From IMG/VR virus record IMGVR_UViG_3300004369_000115, positions 1 to 27,128 of that record: DNA of 27,128 bases; one strand, written 5' to 3'. Positions 1 through 5,671 of this stretch are shown one piece after another (positions within the stretch are counted from its first letter, which is position 1; each line of letters starts with the position of its first letter). The DNA is from a virus. The notes under the pieces are model-generated. The model searched no databases and was not told the origin of the DNA. It saw nothing but the letters and a program-made list of their open reading frames with translations. The position numbers were made by a program, and so were the translations under genes.

Positions 1-332
1 GGTGGCTCTACCCGGATAAAGCTGGCGACCACAGGCTTGGTCAGCTTGCAGCACGGGCACTTGGCCGGTCTTTGGATCTTGCCCTTTTCTAAGGCTCGCT
101 TTAGCCGGTAGTAAGCCTTACTGCGCTCACGGTTGTGCTCGCGCCACTCGGCGTCAACAAGCCGCCGCCGCGCCTTTTCCTCTGGACGAGAATCTCTCCG
201 CTTGCGCTCGGCCTGACGGCAGACGATGCAAGCAGAAGAGAGTCCGTCCTTGGCCTTCGCACGACGCCAGAAGTGCCGAATGGCCTTCGTAGCGCCGCAC
301 GTCGTGCAGGTCTTCTCAGAAAGGGATGTCAT
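1..332 (-). CDS. Zinc-finger phage protein, partial (3' end beyond left edge)
   Basis: The reading frame starts at an ATG at 332 and is still open after 110 codons at the window edge, so the C-terminus is missing. Visible are an N-terminal pair of CxxC knuckles (Cys9/Cys12 and Cys35/Cys38), a highly basic helical middle (residues 40-85) and a second Cys cluster (CPCC, 92-95). The N-terminal layout, a CxxCG start followed by a 'KDGL..C..C' step, resembles phage zinc-knuckle proteins related to endonuclease VII or HNH nucleases. The C-terminal part recalls small phage HNH-like zinc proteins, but the His-His pair expected after the second Cys cluster is not visible (it reads VVASFIRVEP). The ATG overlaps the end of the SSB gene by 17 bases, so the two are probably co-translated. 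A role in nucleic-acid binding or cleavage is inferred, not shown. Confidence 0.6.
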   Translation of the reverse strand, partial: MTSLSEKTCTTCGATKAIRHFWRRAKAKDGLSSACIVCRQAERKRRDSRPEEKARRRLVDAEWREHNRERSKAYYRLKRALEKGKIQRPAKCPCCKLTKPVVASFIRVEP

Positions 333-738
333 CGTCGGTGATGCTGACTTCGCGCTGTTCCCTCTGACGACGCTCCGGTGCCGACGTGCCCTTGCCCGGG
401 CCATCCAGCAGGATCAGGTAGCCGTTGAAGGGGCGGATCTGAACGCTGGCTTGCGTCTTCTCCACGCCGCTCTTGTCTGTGTACTTGCGGTAAACCATCT
501 TGCCCTCCACGTAGACCTTGCTGCCCTTGCGGACGTAGTCCTCACAAAGCCGGATCATGGACGGAATCCAGATGGTCACCGTGTGCCACTCGGTCTGCTC
601 ATGCTGCTCGCCCTGCTTGTCCTTGTAGCGATCCGTCGTCGCCAGCCGCAGGTTGCACATCTGACCATGCGGGAGGTCTCGCACCTCCGGGTCCGCCCCG
701 ACATAACCAAGTAGCGTGACCCTGTTGAGATTAATCAC
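316..738 (-). CDS. ssb: Single-stranded DNA-binding protein
   Basis: This is a 140-residue OB-fold SSB. It opens with the family signature MINLNRVTLLGYVGADPEVR, followed by the strand-rich core (LRLATTDRY, the WHTVTIW segment, YVEGK). It ends in an acidic tail, DDDIPF, which in bacterial SSBs recruits partner proteins. It coats single-stranded DNA made during phage replication and recombination. The start codon is GTG at 738 with an AAGGA ribosome-binding site about 9 bases upstream. It sits two bases after rusA and overlaps the next gene. The tail next to the RusA and RecT/exonuclease genes fits a recombination-replication module. Confidence 0.95.
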   Translation of the reverse strand: MINLNRVTLLGYVGADPEVRDLPHGQMCNLRLATTDRYKDKQGEQHEQTEWHTVTIWIPSMIRLCEDYVRKGSKVYVEGKMVYRKYTDKSGVEKTQASVQIRPFNGYLILLDGPGKGTSAPERRQREQREVSITDDDIPF

Positions 739-740
739 CG

Positions 741-1112
741 TTATAAGTCCTTGTCGTTTTTGATGTTAACAGAAATCGACCCGCCATCCATGACGGGTCC
801 ACGCACGATTGTCAAGTGGTCGATCAGCGAATCGTCCTGGATCACCCCGCCGTGGACGATGCTGTCCAGGGTTGCCTTCAGCAGGTTGTCCAAGTCTCTT
901 CGCCTTCGGTCCGGCGGGTTGGCCGTGATGTAGACCGTGAGCCTGCCCTGCATCGGGTTCATGCCTCGCCGTTCGACGATCGCCTGAACCTCCGCCCGGT
1001 AGGCCCGACCCCGCTCAGAGATCAGGACGCGGCCAGCCAGCCTGCCTCGGTTCACCGACCGGTAGTAGGAGTTCACCGACGGCGGCCACGGCAGAACTAG
1101 CGTGGTGTCCAT
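741..1112 (-). CDS. rusA: RusA-family Holliday junction resolvase
   Basis: This 123-residue protein matches the length of E. coli RusA (120). RusA enzymes are dimeric, Mg-dependent endonucleases that cut four-way DNA junctions. The N-terminal 'PWPPSVNSYYR' motif is characteristic. The catalytic aspartates correspond to Asp73 and Asp75 in RRDLDNLLKATLD and Asp94 in GVIQDDSLI. These are the expected counterparts of E. coli Asp70, Asp72 and Asp91. The ATG at 1112 has an AGGA site about 8 bases upstream. It is the first gene of a leftward operon with ssb and a zinc-finger gene, and probably resolves recombination intermediates or debranches replicating phage DNA before packaging. Confidence 0.93.
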   Translation of the reverse strand: MDTTLVLPWPPSVNSYYRSVNRGRLAGRVLISERGRAYRAEVQAIVERRGMNPMQGRLTVYITANPPDRRRRDLDNLLKATLDSIVHGGVIQDDSLIDHLTIVRGPVMDGGSISVNIKNDKDL

Positions 1113-1232
1113 GAGTTAGATCCTCATGCAAAAAAACCCGCAGATCAAGGTTGCACCAACTTCTACCACTGACTACTACAGTCCACACAGCGCAACCGCG
1201 CTGCTGTCCGATTCTCAGAGGAAAACTTAAGC
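1113..1232. promoter_or_regulatory. Divergent control region between the two early operons
   Basis: This 120-base gap separates the leftward rusA operon from the rightward exonuclease operon, so it should hold both promoters. For the rightward side a weak sigma70-like pair can be drawn (TTGCAC at 1151-1156, TACTAC at 1174-1179, 17-base spacer), but the match is poor. Short inverted repeats are present: GTTG-CAC-CAAC at 1150-1160 and GGTTGC/GCAACC at 1149-1154 and 1192-1197. On the leftward strand a run of seven T follows a short GC stretch just before the rusA ribosome-binding site. These could be operator or attenuator elements. Only the divergent layout is certain. Confidence 0.4.
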
Positions 1233-2174
1233 ATGAAAGTGATTCTTGACCCAGCCGACGAAGCCGAATGGCTTGCGATGCGGCAGCAGGACGTGACCAG
1301 CACAGAGTGCTCTGCGCTCTTTGGTCTGTCTCCATACCTGACCGAATACGAGCTGTGGCATCAGAAGGCCAGCGGCGAACGCGGCAGCTTCTTTGAAACC
1401 GAGCGCATGACTTGGGGCAAGCGGCTGGAGCCGATTATTGCCGAAGGCGTGGCCGAAGACCAAGGCTGGAGCGTGGAGCCGTTCAAGCTCTACATCCGCG
1501 ACGACGAAGCGCGACTCGGGTCGTCGTTCGACTACCGCATCATCAACCATCAGGAAGGTGACGGCATCTTGGAGATCAAGAACGTCGACCGTTCTGCGTT
1601 TGCCAAGAAGTGGGTGGAGTATGCCGACGGCACCATCGAAGCTCCGGAGCACATCGAACTCCAGGTGCAACACCAGATGGAGGTCGCGGACATGGAATAC
1701 GCGGTCATCGCTGCTCTGGTCGGTGGCAACGAACTGAAGATGTCACACCGGACCCGTGACCGTGCGGTCGGCAGAGCCATCCGCGCCAAGGTCGCCGAGT
1801 TCTGGGACAGCATCGACAAGCAAGTCCCGCCGAAGCCTGACTACGACCGCGACTACGACCGCATCGTGCGAGCCAACCTCGCTGCGGTCAGCGATGAGGT
1901 CATGGAAGCAGACGAAGCCCTAGACCTCCTGATCGCTGACTACCGCGATGTCGCCGCACTGCGAAAGGACATCGAAGCCAAGGAGAAGGTGCTGAAGGCG
2001 CAGATCATCGAACGCGCAGGCACCGCCAGCAAGATTCACAGCGGCCACGGCACCGTGTCGTGCGGCGCAACCCAGCCGAGCCCGGGCAAGCTCATCACCG
2101 CCGACATGGTCGGCACCTACACCGGGGCGCGGGCTCCGTTCCGTGTGTTCCGATTCACCGCCAGGAAGGACTGA
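1233..2174 (+). CDS. YqaJ-family (lambda-exonuclease-like) viral recombinase
   Basis: This 313-residue protein belongs to the YqaJ/lambda exonuclease branch of the PD-(D/E)xK nucleases, which resect double-stranded DNA ends to expose single strands for annealing. The visible signature is an N-terminal 'DVTSTECSALFG' segment (20-31), Glu66 in the GKRLEP motif, Asp100 in the GSSFDYR motif, the catalytic Glu114-Ile-Lys116 (LEIKN), and the downstream QVQHQ motif (144-148). The C-terminal part (about 215-313) is helical with a small tail domain. The ATG at 1233 follows an AGAGGA site. It heads the rightward operon and is paired with RecT further along, the usual two-component exonuclease/annealase arrangement. 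Confidence 0.93.
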   Translation: MKVILDPADEAEWLAMRQQDVTSTECSALFGLSPYLTEYELWHQKASGERGSFFETERMTWGKRLEPIIAEGVAEDQGWSVEPFKLYIRDDEARLGSSFDYRIINHQEGDGILEIKNVDRSAFAKKWVEYADGTIEAPEHIELQVQHQMEVADMEYAVIAALVGGNELKMSHRTRDRAVGRAIRAKVAEFWDSIDKQVPPKPDYDRDYDRIVRANLAAVSDEVMEADEALDLLIADYRDVAALRKDIEAKEKVLKAQIIERAGTASKIHSGHGTVSCGATQPSPGKLITADMVGTYTGARAPFRVFRFTARKD

Positions 2175-2175
2175 T

Positions 2176-2490
2176 ATGAAGACTTACGACACGACCGAAC
2201 TCCCCTACGTCATCGTCCGCTGCCGGGACGCTGGCGTCCACGCTGGCTACTTGGTCCAGGCTGAGGGCCGCAAGGCCGTGCTGACCGCGTCCCGCCGTCT
2301 CTGGTATTTCCGGGTGCCGATGGGATCGCCTGCGTTTCTGTCTGGCGTCGCTCTGAATGGGCTCGCGGACAAATGCAAGATTGGCGCTCCCATCAACGTC
2401 ACGCTGACGGAGACCTGCGAGATCATCGAATGCACCGAGGAGGCCCGGAAGTCGATCGTCGGGTATGAAGGCCATGTCAGAACCAAGTGA
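2176..2490 (+). CDS. DUF6948-like small phage protein
   Basis: This is a 104-residue protein of unknown function. The ATG at 2176 is preferred over an upstream in-frame start because AAGGA lies just upstream and it begins one base after the exonuclease stop. The pattern 'VIVRCRDAGVHAGYL', then 'VLTASRRLWYF', then 'LTETCEIIECT', resembles a family of small phage proteins annotated as DUF6948, recalled from memory and often found near recombination genes. It shows mixed alpha/beta sequence, no membrane segment and no catalytic motif. Its C-terminus overlaps the start of the glycine-rich repeat gene. Position between exonuclease and RecT suggests an accessory role in recombination, but that is inference. 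Confidence 0.7.
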   Translation: MKTYDTTELPYVIVRCRDAGVHAGYLVQAEGRKAVLTASRRLWYFRVPMGSPAFLSGVALNGLADKCKIGAPINVTLTETCEIIECTEEARKSIVGYEGHVRTK

Positions 2491-2812
2491 TGGTTTCGAC
2501 GGCTCCGGCTCCGGCGACGGCTGCGGCTCCGGCGACGGCTCCGGCGACGGCTACGGCTCCGGCTCCGGCTCCGGCGACGGCAACGGCTCCGGCTACGGCT
2601 ACGGCTACGGCCTCGGCTACGGCTACGGCAACGGCGAAGGCTTTGGCAGCGGCGACGGCGACAACGACGGTTTTGGCAGCGGCGACGGCGACGGCGACGG
2701 CGATGGCTTCGGCGACGGCTACGGCCACGGCGACGGCTGCGGCCACGGCGACGGCTGCGGCCACGGCGACGGCTTCGACGACGACGACGGCGCTGGCGAT
2801 GGAGAAGGATGA
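2474..2812 (+). CDS. Gly-Asp/Ser/Tyr repeat protein of unknown function
   Basis: The frame encodes about 112 residues, nearly all alternating glycine with Ser, Asp, Tyr, Cys, Asn, Phe, His or Leu (for example GSGDGCGSGDGSGDGYG). The end is more acidic (FDDDDGAGDGEG). It is expected to be disordered and strongly acidic. Two in-frame ATGs (2465, 2474) lie inside the end of the preceding gene, and neither has a clear ribosome-binding site. The same DNA is open in another forward frame (Ala/Thr/Pro-rich, from GTG 2487 or ATG 2490) and on the reverse strand (Ala/Val-rich). I favour this frame because glycine is kept at alternate codons while the partner residue changes, including synonymous changes such as TTT/TTC. 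Similar GDGSG-repeat proteins are known from uncultured phages. The function is unknown. Confidence 0.6.
   Translation: MSEPSDGFDGSGSGDGCGSGDGSGDGYGSGSGSGDGNGSGYGYGYGLGYGYGNGEGFGSGDGDNDGFGSGDGDGDGDGFGDGYGHGDGCGHGDGCGHGDGFDDDDGAGDGEG
2499..2790 (+). repeat. GGC-NNC hexanucleotide low-complexity tract
   Basis: About 290 bases are built from imperfect GGC-NNC units (GGCTCC, GGCGAC, GGCTAC, and near the end blocks of GGCCACGGCGACGGCTGC). The block with CAC/GAC/TGC is repeated almost exactly two to three times around 2719-2772. Such a tract is prone to slippage and unequal recombination in multiples of three, which would change protein length without breaking the frame. Confidence 0.85.
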
Positions 2813-2833
2813 CTAACTAAAAGGAACGACACT

Positions 2834-3655
2834 ATGACTACTAACGCAGTATCCCCGATTGACACGATGCGCTCGACCCTGACCCGGATGCAGCCGGAGT
2901 TCAGCGCAGCACTTCCCCCGCAGATCAGCCCGGACAAGTTCATCCGCACGACGCTGACCGCGATCCAGATGCAGCCCGAGCTGCTAAACGCTGACCGCCG
3001 GTCGCTCTTCGGTGCGGTCATGAAGTCGGCGCAGGACGGCCTTCTGCCTGATGGCCGTGAAGCCGCACTCGTCATCTTCCGCAGCAAGAGCGGACCGATG
3101 GTGCAATACATGCCGATGATCGGCGGGCTGCTGAAGAAGCTTCGCAACTCGGGCGAGCTTGCCAGCATCTCGGCGCACGTCGTGCATGAACGCGACAAGT
3201 TTGACTACGTGCTTGGTGACGAAGAGAAGATCGAGCACGCGCCCTGCCTGTTCGGCGAGCGCGGCGATCCGATCGCTGTCTACGCCATCGCCAAGACCAA
3301 GGACGGCGCAATCTACCGCGAAGTCATGAGCGTCGAAGAGGTGGAGAAGGTCCGCAGCGTCAGCCGCTCCGGCAACGGTGGGCCTTGGACGACGTGGTGG
3401 GGCGAGATGGCCAAGAAGACTGTCATCCGCCGCATCTGCAAGCGCCTTCCCAGCAGCGCAGACCTGGACCAGCTCATGGCTCACGATAACGAGAACTACG
3501 ATCTCCGTCGTGAACCGACCAAGCAGGCACCGAACCCGATGGACCGCCTGCGCGCGGCCATCCAGATCGACGAAGACGTGACCCCCGAAGTGACCCCTGA
3601 AGAGGAGCAAGTTGATGACGGAACCCCCCCAGTCGCCAATGCTGACGCAGAGTGA
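2834..3655 (+). CDS. recT: RecT-family single-strand annealing protein
   Basis: This 273-residue protein is a RecT/Redbeta-type annealase. It binds single-stranded DNA exposed by the exonuclease and pairs it with complementary strands. Characteristic stretches are 'SPDKFIRTTLTAI', 'SLFGAVMKSAQDGLLPDGREA', 'VQYMPMIGGLLKKLRNSGEL' and 'WWGEMAKKTVIRRICKRLP', in the order found in RecT. The C-terminal tail (about 235-273) is acidic and probably disordered. The ATG at 2834 follows a strong AAAAGGA site. It is transcribed with the exonuclease and overlaps the next gene by 41 bases. Confidence 0.95.
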   Translation: MTTNAVSPIDTMRSTLTRMQPEFSAALPPQISPDKFIRTTLTAIQMQPELLNADRRSLFGAVMKSAQDGLLPDGREAALVIFRSKSGPMVQYMPMIGGLLKKLRNSGELASISAHVVHERDKFDYVLGDEEKIEHAPCLFGERGDPIAVYAIAKTKDGAIYREVMSVEEVEKVRSVSRSGNGGPWTTWWGEMAKKTVIRRICKRLPSSADLDQLMAHDNENYDLRREPTKQAPNPMDRLRAAIQIDEDVTPEVTPEEEQVDDGTPPVANADAE

Positions 3656-3836
3656 ACTGTGTGCGCGTTGGAACGTGACCCGTTGGACCTTGCGGAAGAT
3701 GCGTCGGGAGGGCTCCGGTCCTCCCTACTTTGAAATCGAAACGAACGAGAAGTCGCCCATCATCCGCTATCCGATGTCTGGCATCGAAGCCTATGAGCTT
3801 GCGATGACCAAGAGCCATGAGCAACCATCCACCTGA
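3615..3836 (+). CDS. Small helix-turn-helix protein (AlpA/excisionase-like)
   Basis: This 73-residue protein starts at the ATG at 3615, with GAGGAG about 8 bases upstream. A TTG three bases earlier is less likely. The segment 'LTQSELCARWNVTRWTLRKMRREG' is a winged helix-turn-helix of the MerR/AlpA/excisionase type, followed by the common wing 'GPPYFEI.....IRYP' and a short helix. Such proteins act as phage regulators or recombination directionality factors. With no integrase in view, a transcriptional role is more likely. It overlaps recT upstream and the next helix-turn-helix gene downstream by 20 bases. Confidence 0.75.
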   Translation: MTEPPQSPMLTQSELCARWNVTRWTLRKMRREGSGPPYFEIETNEKSPIIRYPMSGIEAYELAMTKSHEQPST

Positions 3837-4227
3837 TTGGAAGCCAGCCACTTGGGCTGAAGCCGCCAAGACGCTAGTGCTTCGGCACGGCTTCAGGAAG
3901 GCTTCGGAGATGTGTGGTGCCTCACCCCAAACCATTCGGAACTGGATCAGGGGCGTCTACACACCGCAGGGCCGCTACCAGACGACCATCATCAAGGCGC
4001 TGGAGATCCCTGCCCATGTGGCTGCGACCATGGGTGAAGACTTCCGAGACGATGCGCTGGACCGGTGTGCGAAGCGGCTGAAGGAAGCCGAGACCATCCT
4101 AGACAAGACGCTGCGCGTTCTTATCAAGGTTCACAACATCGGCATGGACAAGCCGCTTCGCGACCGCATCGAAATCCAGGGCAACATGATCTACGCATTC
4201 CTAACCGAAGACGATGGACCCAAGTAA
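3817..4227 (+). CDS. Helix-turn-helix DNA-binding protein
   Basis: This is a 136-residue protein. Residues about 24-48 (HGFRKASEMCGASPQTIRNW) form a clear helix-turn-helix of the transposase/Cro-like type, followed by helices without recognisable catalytic residues. It is not closely similar to a phage repressor I can name. The start at 3817 lies inside the preceding gene, and its last codons contain the start of the 37-residue membrane protein. It is probably an early regulator or replication accessory factor. Confidence 0.65.
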   Translation: MSNHPPDWKPATWAEAAKTLVLRHGFRKASEMCGASPQTIRNWIRGVYTPQGRYQTTIIKALEIPAHVAATMGEDFRDDALDRCAKRLKEAETILDKTLRVLIKVHNIGMDKPLRDRIEIQGNMIYAFLTEDDGPK

Positions 4228-4327
4228 AGTAGATGTCGCATTCATGGAATGCGTATTCGTCGCGATGTGCAGGCTGTGCATCGCAATCATCATCGCCGCA
4301 CTTCTCTTTATCTATTACGCATTATGA
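4214..4327 (+). CDS. 37-residue single-span membrane protein
   Basis: The frame from ATG 4214 reads a short polar start (MDPSKVDVAF), then a hydrophobic helix with three cysteines (Cys13, Cys19, Cys22) and the core 'IAIIIAALLFIYYAL', ending at TGA 4327. The ATG overlaps the end of the upstream gene by 14 bases, and the stop overlaps the next ATG as ATGA. This is the same coupling pattern as its neighbours, which supports it being real. One transmembrane segment with a short exposed N-terminus is predicted. No family is recognised. Small early phage membrane proteins often act on host membrane proteases, channels or superinfection, but nothing here shows which. Confidence 0.6.
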   Translation: MDPSKVDVAFMECVFVAMCRLCIAIIIAALLFIYYAL

Positions 4328-4569
4328 GCCGATCTATCATGCAGGCGCTGCCACGCGCCAACCAGACCGTCGCCGAAGCCTTGCAGGCCATGCGCGACGC
4401 AGAGAACCTTGTCAAGCACGCCGAGCTTTCGGTGATGTCGGCAAACCGTCACAAGCGCGAACACCTTCTGGGCTACGTTGACGAAGCCAGACGTGCTGTG
4501 CAGTCCGCGCTGTTCCAGGTCAGCATCCTGAAGGCCGAGATCGCTCACCTGAGCGTGGAGGATGCGTGA
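4324..4569 (+). CDS. Small helical protein, unknown function
   Basis: This 81-residue protein starts at ATG 4324, coupled by an ATGA overlap to the small membrane protein. A longer in-frame extension to 4249 would run through the membrane-protein gene in another frame and is rejected. The sequence is almost entirely helix-forming (VAEALQAMRDAENLVKHAEL, then EARRAVQSALFQVSILKAEI) and may form a coiled coil. There are no known motifs. The end overlaps the next GTG start. Confidence 0.6.
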   Translation: MSRSIMQALPRANQTVAEALQAMRDAENLVKHAELSVMSANRHKREHLLGYVDEARRAVQSALFQVSILKAEIAHLSVEDA

Positions 4570-4799
4570 CCCTTGTCGGTAAATACCTAGACGTAGCAGA
4601 CCAGGACCTGCACCAAGCCCTGCTGCTGGCCGTCAGTGACCTTCAGAAGCTGCGCGGCATCCTGCTCCGCGTCCACGGCGTCCTTGGTGACGCACACGAC
4701 ATCCCGGTGCCATCAGATGTCTATGCCGACATCTCCATCGCGGTGCGGCTTCTTCTAGAGCAGCGCAACGAAGCCCGCGAAGGGCTTTCGATGGGATAA
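4566..4799 (+). CDS. Small helical protein, last gene of the rightward operon
   Basis: This 77-residue protein starts with GTG at 4566 (GTGA overlap with the previous stop), with GGAGG five bases upstream. It is predicted to be helical, with leucine-rich segments (LHQALLLAVSDLQKLRGILLRVHGVL and a C-terminal helix). No family is recognised. It ends three bases before the hairpin at 4803-4839, so it is the last rightward gene before the convergent late operon. Confidence 0.6.
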   Translation: MTLVGKYLDVADQDLHQALLLAVSDLQKLRGILLRVHGVLGDAHDIPVPSDVYADISIAVRLLLEQRNEAREGLSMG

Positions 4800-4802
4800 A
4801 AA

Positions 4803-4839
4803 CAGGGCCGCAGTCCAGGGGGGAGGAGCTGCGGCCCTG
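4803..4839 (-). terminator. Rho-independent terminator of the leftward late operon
   Basis: A perfect 11-base inverted repeat (CAGGGCCGCAG at 4803-4813, CTGCGGCCCTG at 4829-4839) encloses a 15-base loop. Read on the minus strand, the hairpin is followed directly by TTTTT, so it terminates late transcription coming from the right. Read on the plus strand it has no T-run, so termination of the early operon there would be weaker. A second, weaker 7-base inverted repeat (CTAGCGT/ACGCTAG) lies at 4869-4900 around the o-spanin stop codon. Confidence 0.8.
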
Positions 4840-4883
4840 CGGGCTGGTCGGGCGAGTGGGCCTTAACTCTAGCGTCTACACCC

Positions 4884-5117
4884 TCAATCGTCAACGCTAG
4901 GATCTCGCCTGCACAGCCCCTGTAGTCTGGCGTTGTAGACCTTGATCTGGCGGATGGTTTCGGGCGTGTCATGAACCGACCAGCGGATCGGCTCAAAGAC
5001 CCGGCACACGTCAGTCACGTCGGAACCCGTCATCCAGCAGCAGCCCGTCGCCGTCAGCATCAGCAGCAGCGCGACGACCAGCTTCGATAGCTGCTTCCAG
5101 TTGTTCAAGGTTGGCAC
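4884..5117 (-). CDS. Rz1-like outer-membrane spanin lipoprotein (o-spanin)
   Basis: The 77-residue product starts with GTG at 5117. It has a basic start, a hydrophobic signal segment (LVVALLLMLTATG) and Cys near residues 26-27, as in a lipoprotein signal peptide. The box reads L-T-A-T-G-C, so the residue at -3 is Ala rather than the usual Leu. The remainder, with the motif 'FEPIRWSVHDTPETIRQIKV', matches a common small phage lipoprotein found in lysis cassettes. The gene begins inside the i-spanin gene in a different frame, the classic overlapping Rz/Rz1 layout. O-spanins link through the periplasm to i-spanins and fuse the inner and outer membranes at the end of infection. Confidence 0.75.
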   Translation of the reverse strand: MPTLNNWKQLSKLVVALLLMLTATGCCWMTGSDVTDVCRVFEPIRWSVHDTPETIRQIKVYNARLQGLCRRDPSVDD

Positions 5118-5232
5118 GGTGACGCTCTAGTTCGGCTTCGGCCCTCGCCTTGTCGTGGGTCGATGACACCAGTGCCCAGACCACCAAGCCGAGCAGGATC
5201 ACCAAGCCGCCGACAAAGGCGAACTCTGTCAT
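5011..5232 (-). CDS. Rz-like inner-membrane spanin (i-spanin)
   Basis: This 73-residue protein has a single N-terminal membrane anchor (residues about 5-23, FVGGLVILLGLVVWALV) followed by a charged coiled coil (HDKARAEAELERHRANLEQL) and a short hydrophilic tail. This is the i-spanin plan, although shorter than lambda Rz. The ATG at 5232 is coupled to the holin stop by an ATGA overlap, with AAGG about seven bases upstream. The last 107 bases overlap the o-spanin gene in another frame. Confidence 0.75.
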   Translation of the reverse strand: MTEFAFVGGLVILLGLVVWALVSSTHDKARAEAELERHRANLEQLEAAIEAGRRAAADADGDGLLLDDGFRRD

Positions 5233-5405
5233 GCCGAAGCCTTGTCCTTCTTGGAAATGACAGACCAGACGGCGGTGACAAGGGTGGCCAGGGCACCACC
5301 GACCGCCGCCACGGTCTCACCATCCACGAACCCGCGCCCAACGAGGTAGCCACCAACGGCGGCGACCAAGGCGCGAACGATTCCAGCTACTTGTTCTGCG
5401 GTCAT
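5229..5405 (-). CDS. Holin (Pam3-gp28-like)
   Basis: This 58-residue protein starts at ATG 5405, chosen because AGGA lies about 8 bases upstream and ATGA overlaps the previous stop. The longer open frame to 5813 is non-coding shadow. Two hydrophobic segments are visible, at about 9-27 (VRALVAAVGGYLVGRGFV) and about 31-50 (TVAAVGGALATLVTAVWSVI), with a basic C-terminus (SKKDKASA). The sequence resembles the Pam3-gp28 family of putative phage holins. Holins open the inner membrane at a set time so lysis enzymes reach the cell wall. It lies between the membrane accessory gene and the spanins. Confidence 0.8.
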   Translation of the reverse strand: MTAEQVAGIVRALVAAVGGYLVGRGFVDGETVAAVGGALATLVTAVWSVISKKDKASA

Positions 5406-5671
5406 GGGGTAGTCCTGTTTTGCTTGCTCTGCAACTCTTTGAAGATGAGGTCCAGCTTCTCTTCGATCCGTTGGAGGGCACGAACGAACTCCTCCTTGGT
5501 CACGTAGGTTTGGGGAAGGTGCTCCCGAAGCTCGGCAAGGTTCTGCGTCAGCCGACGGTCCGAGTCCTGAAGGTCCCGCATCGCCTGCCAGATGACCCGG
5601 AGAACCCAGCCACCAGTTGCTGCCATCACTCCAAGCAGCACGTTGATGATTTCCTGGTTCATGGTGCTCAT
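5402..5671 (-). CDS. Membrane-anchored coiled-coil lysis accessory protein
   Basis: This protein of up to 89 residues has an N-terminal hydrophobic helix (IINVLLGVMAATGGWVLRVI) followed by a long charged coiled coil (LQDSDRRLTQNLAELREHL, then a basic/acidic helix with 'ALQRIEEKLDLIFKELQ'). The plan resembles small proteins encoded just before phage holins, and loosely XhlA-type hemolysin-like proteins. Start: ATG 5671 gives an ATGA overlap with the fibre stop, while ATG 5662 has a better-spaced GGA site and gives 86 residues. It ends in an ATGA overlap with the holin. A helper role in membrane permeabilisation is inferred from position. Confidence 0.65.
   Translation of the reverse strand: MSTMNQEIINVLLGVMAATGGWVLRVIWQAMRDLQDSDRRLTQNLAELREHLPQTYVTKEEFVRALQRIEEKLDLIFKELQSKQNRTTP

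Noticed and set aside
2477-2764. Ala/Val repeat frame on the minus strand
   Set aside because: It arises from the GGC-NNC repeat read backwards and lies opposite a co-directional operon. The plus-strand Ala/Thr frame (2487-2816) is kept only as an alternative in the findings.
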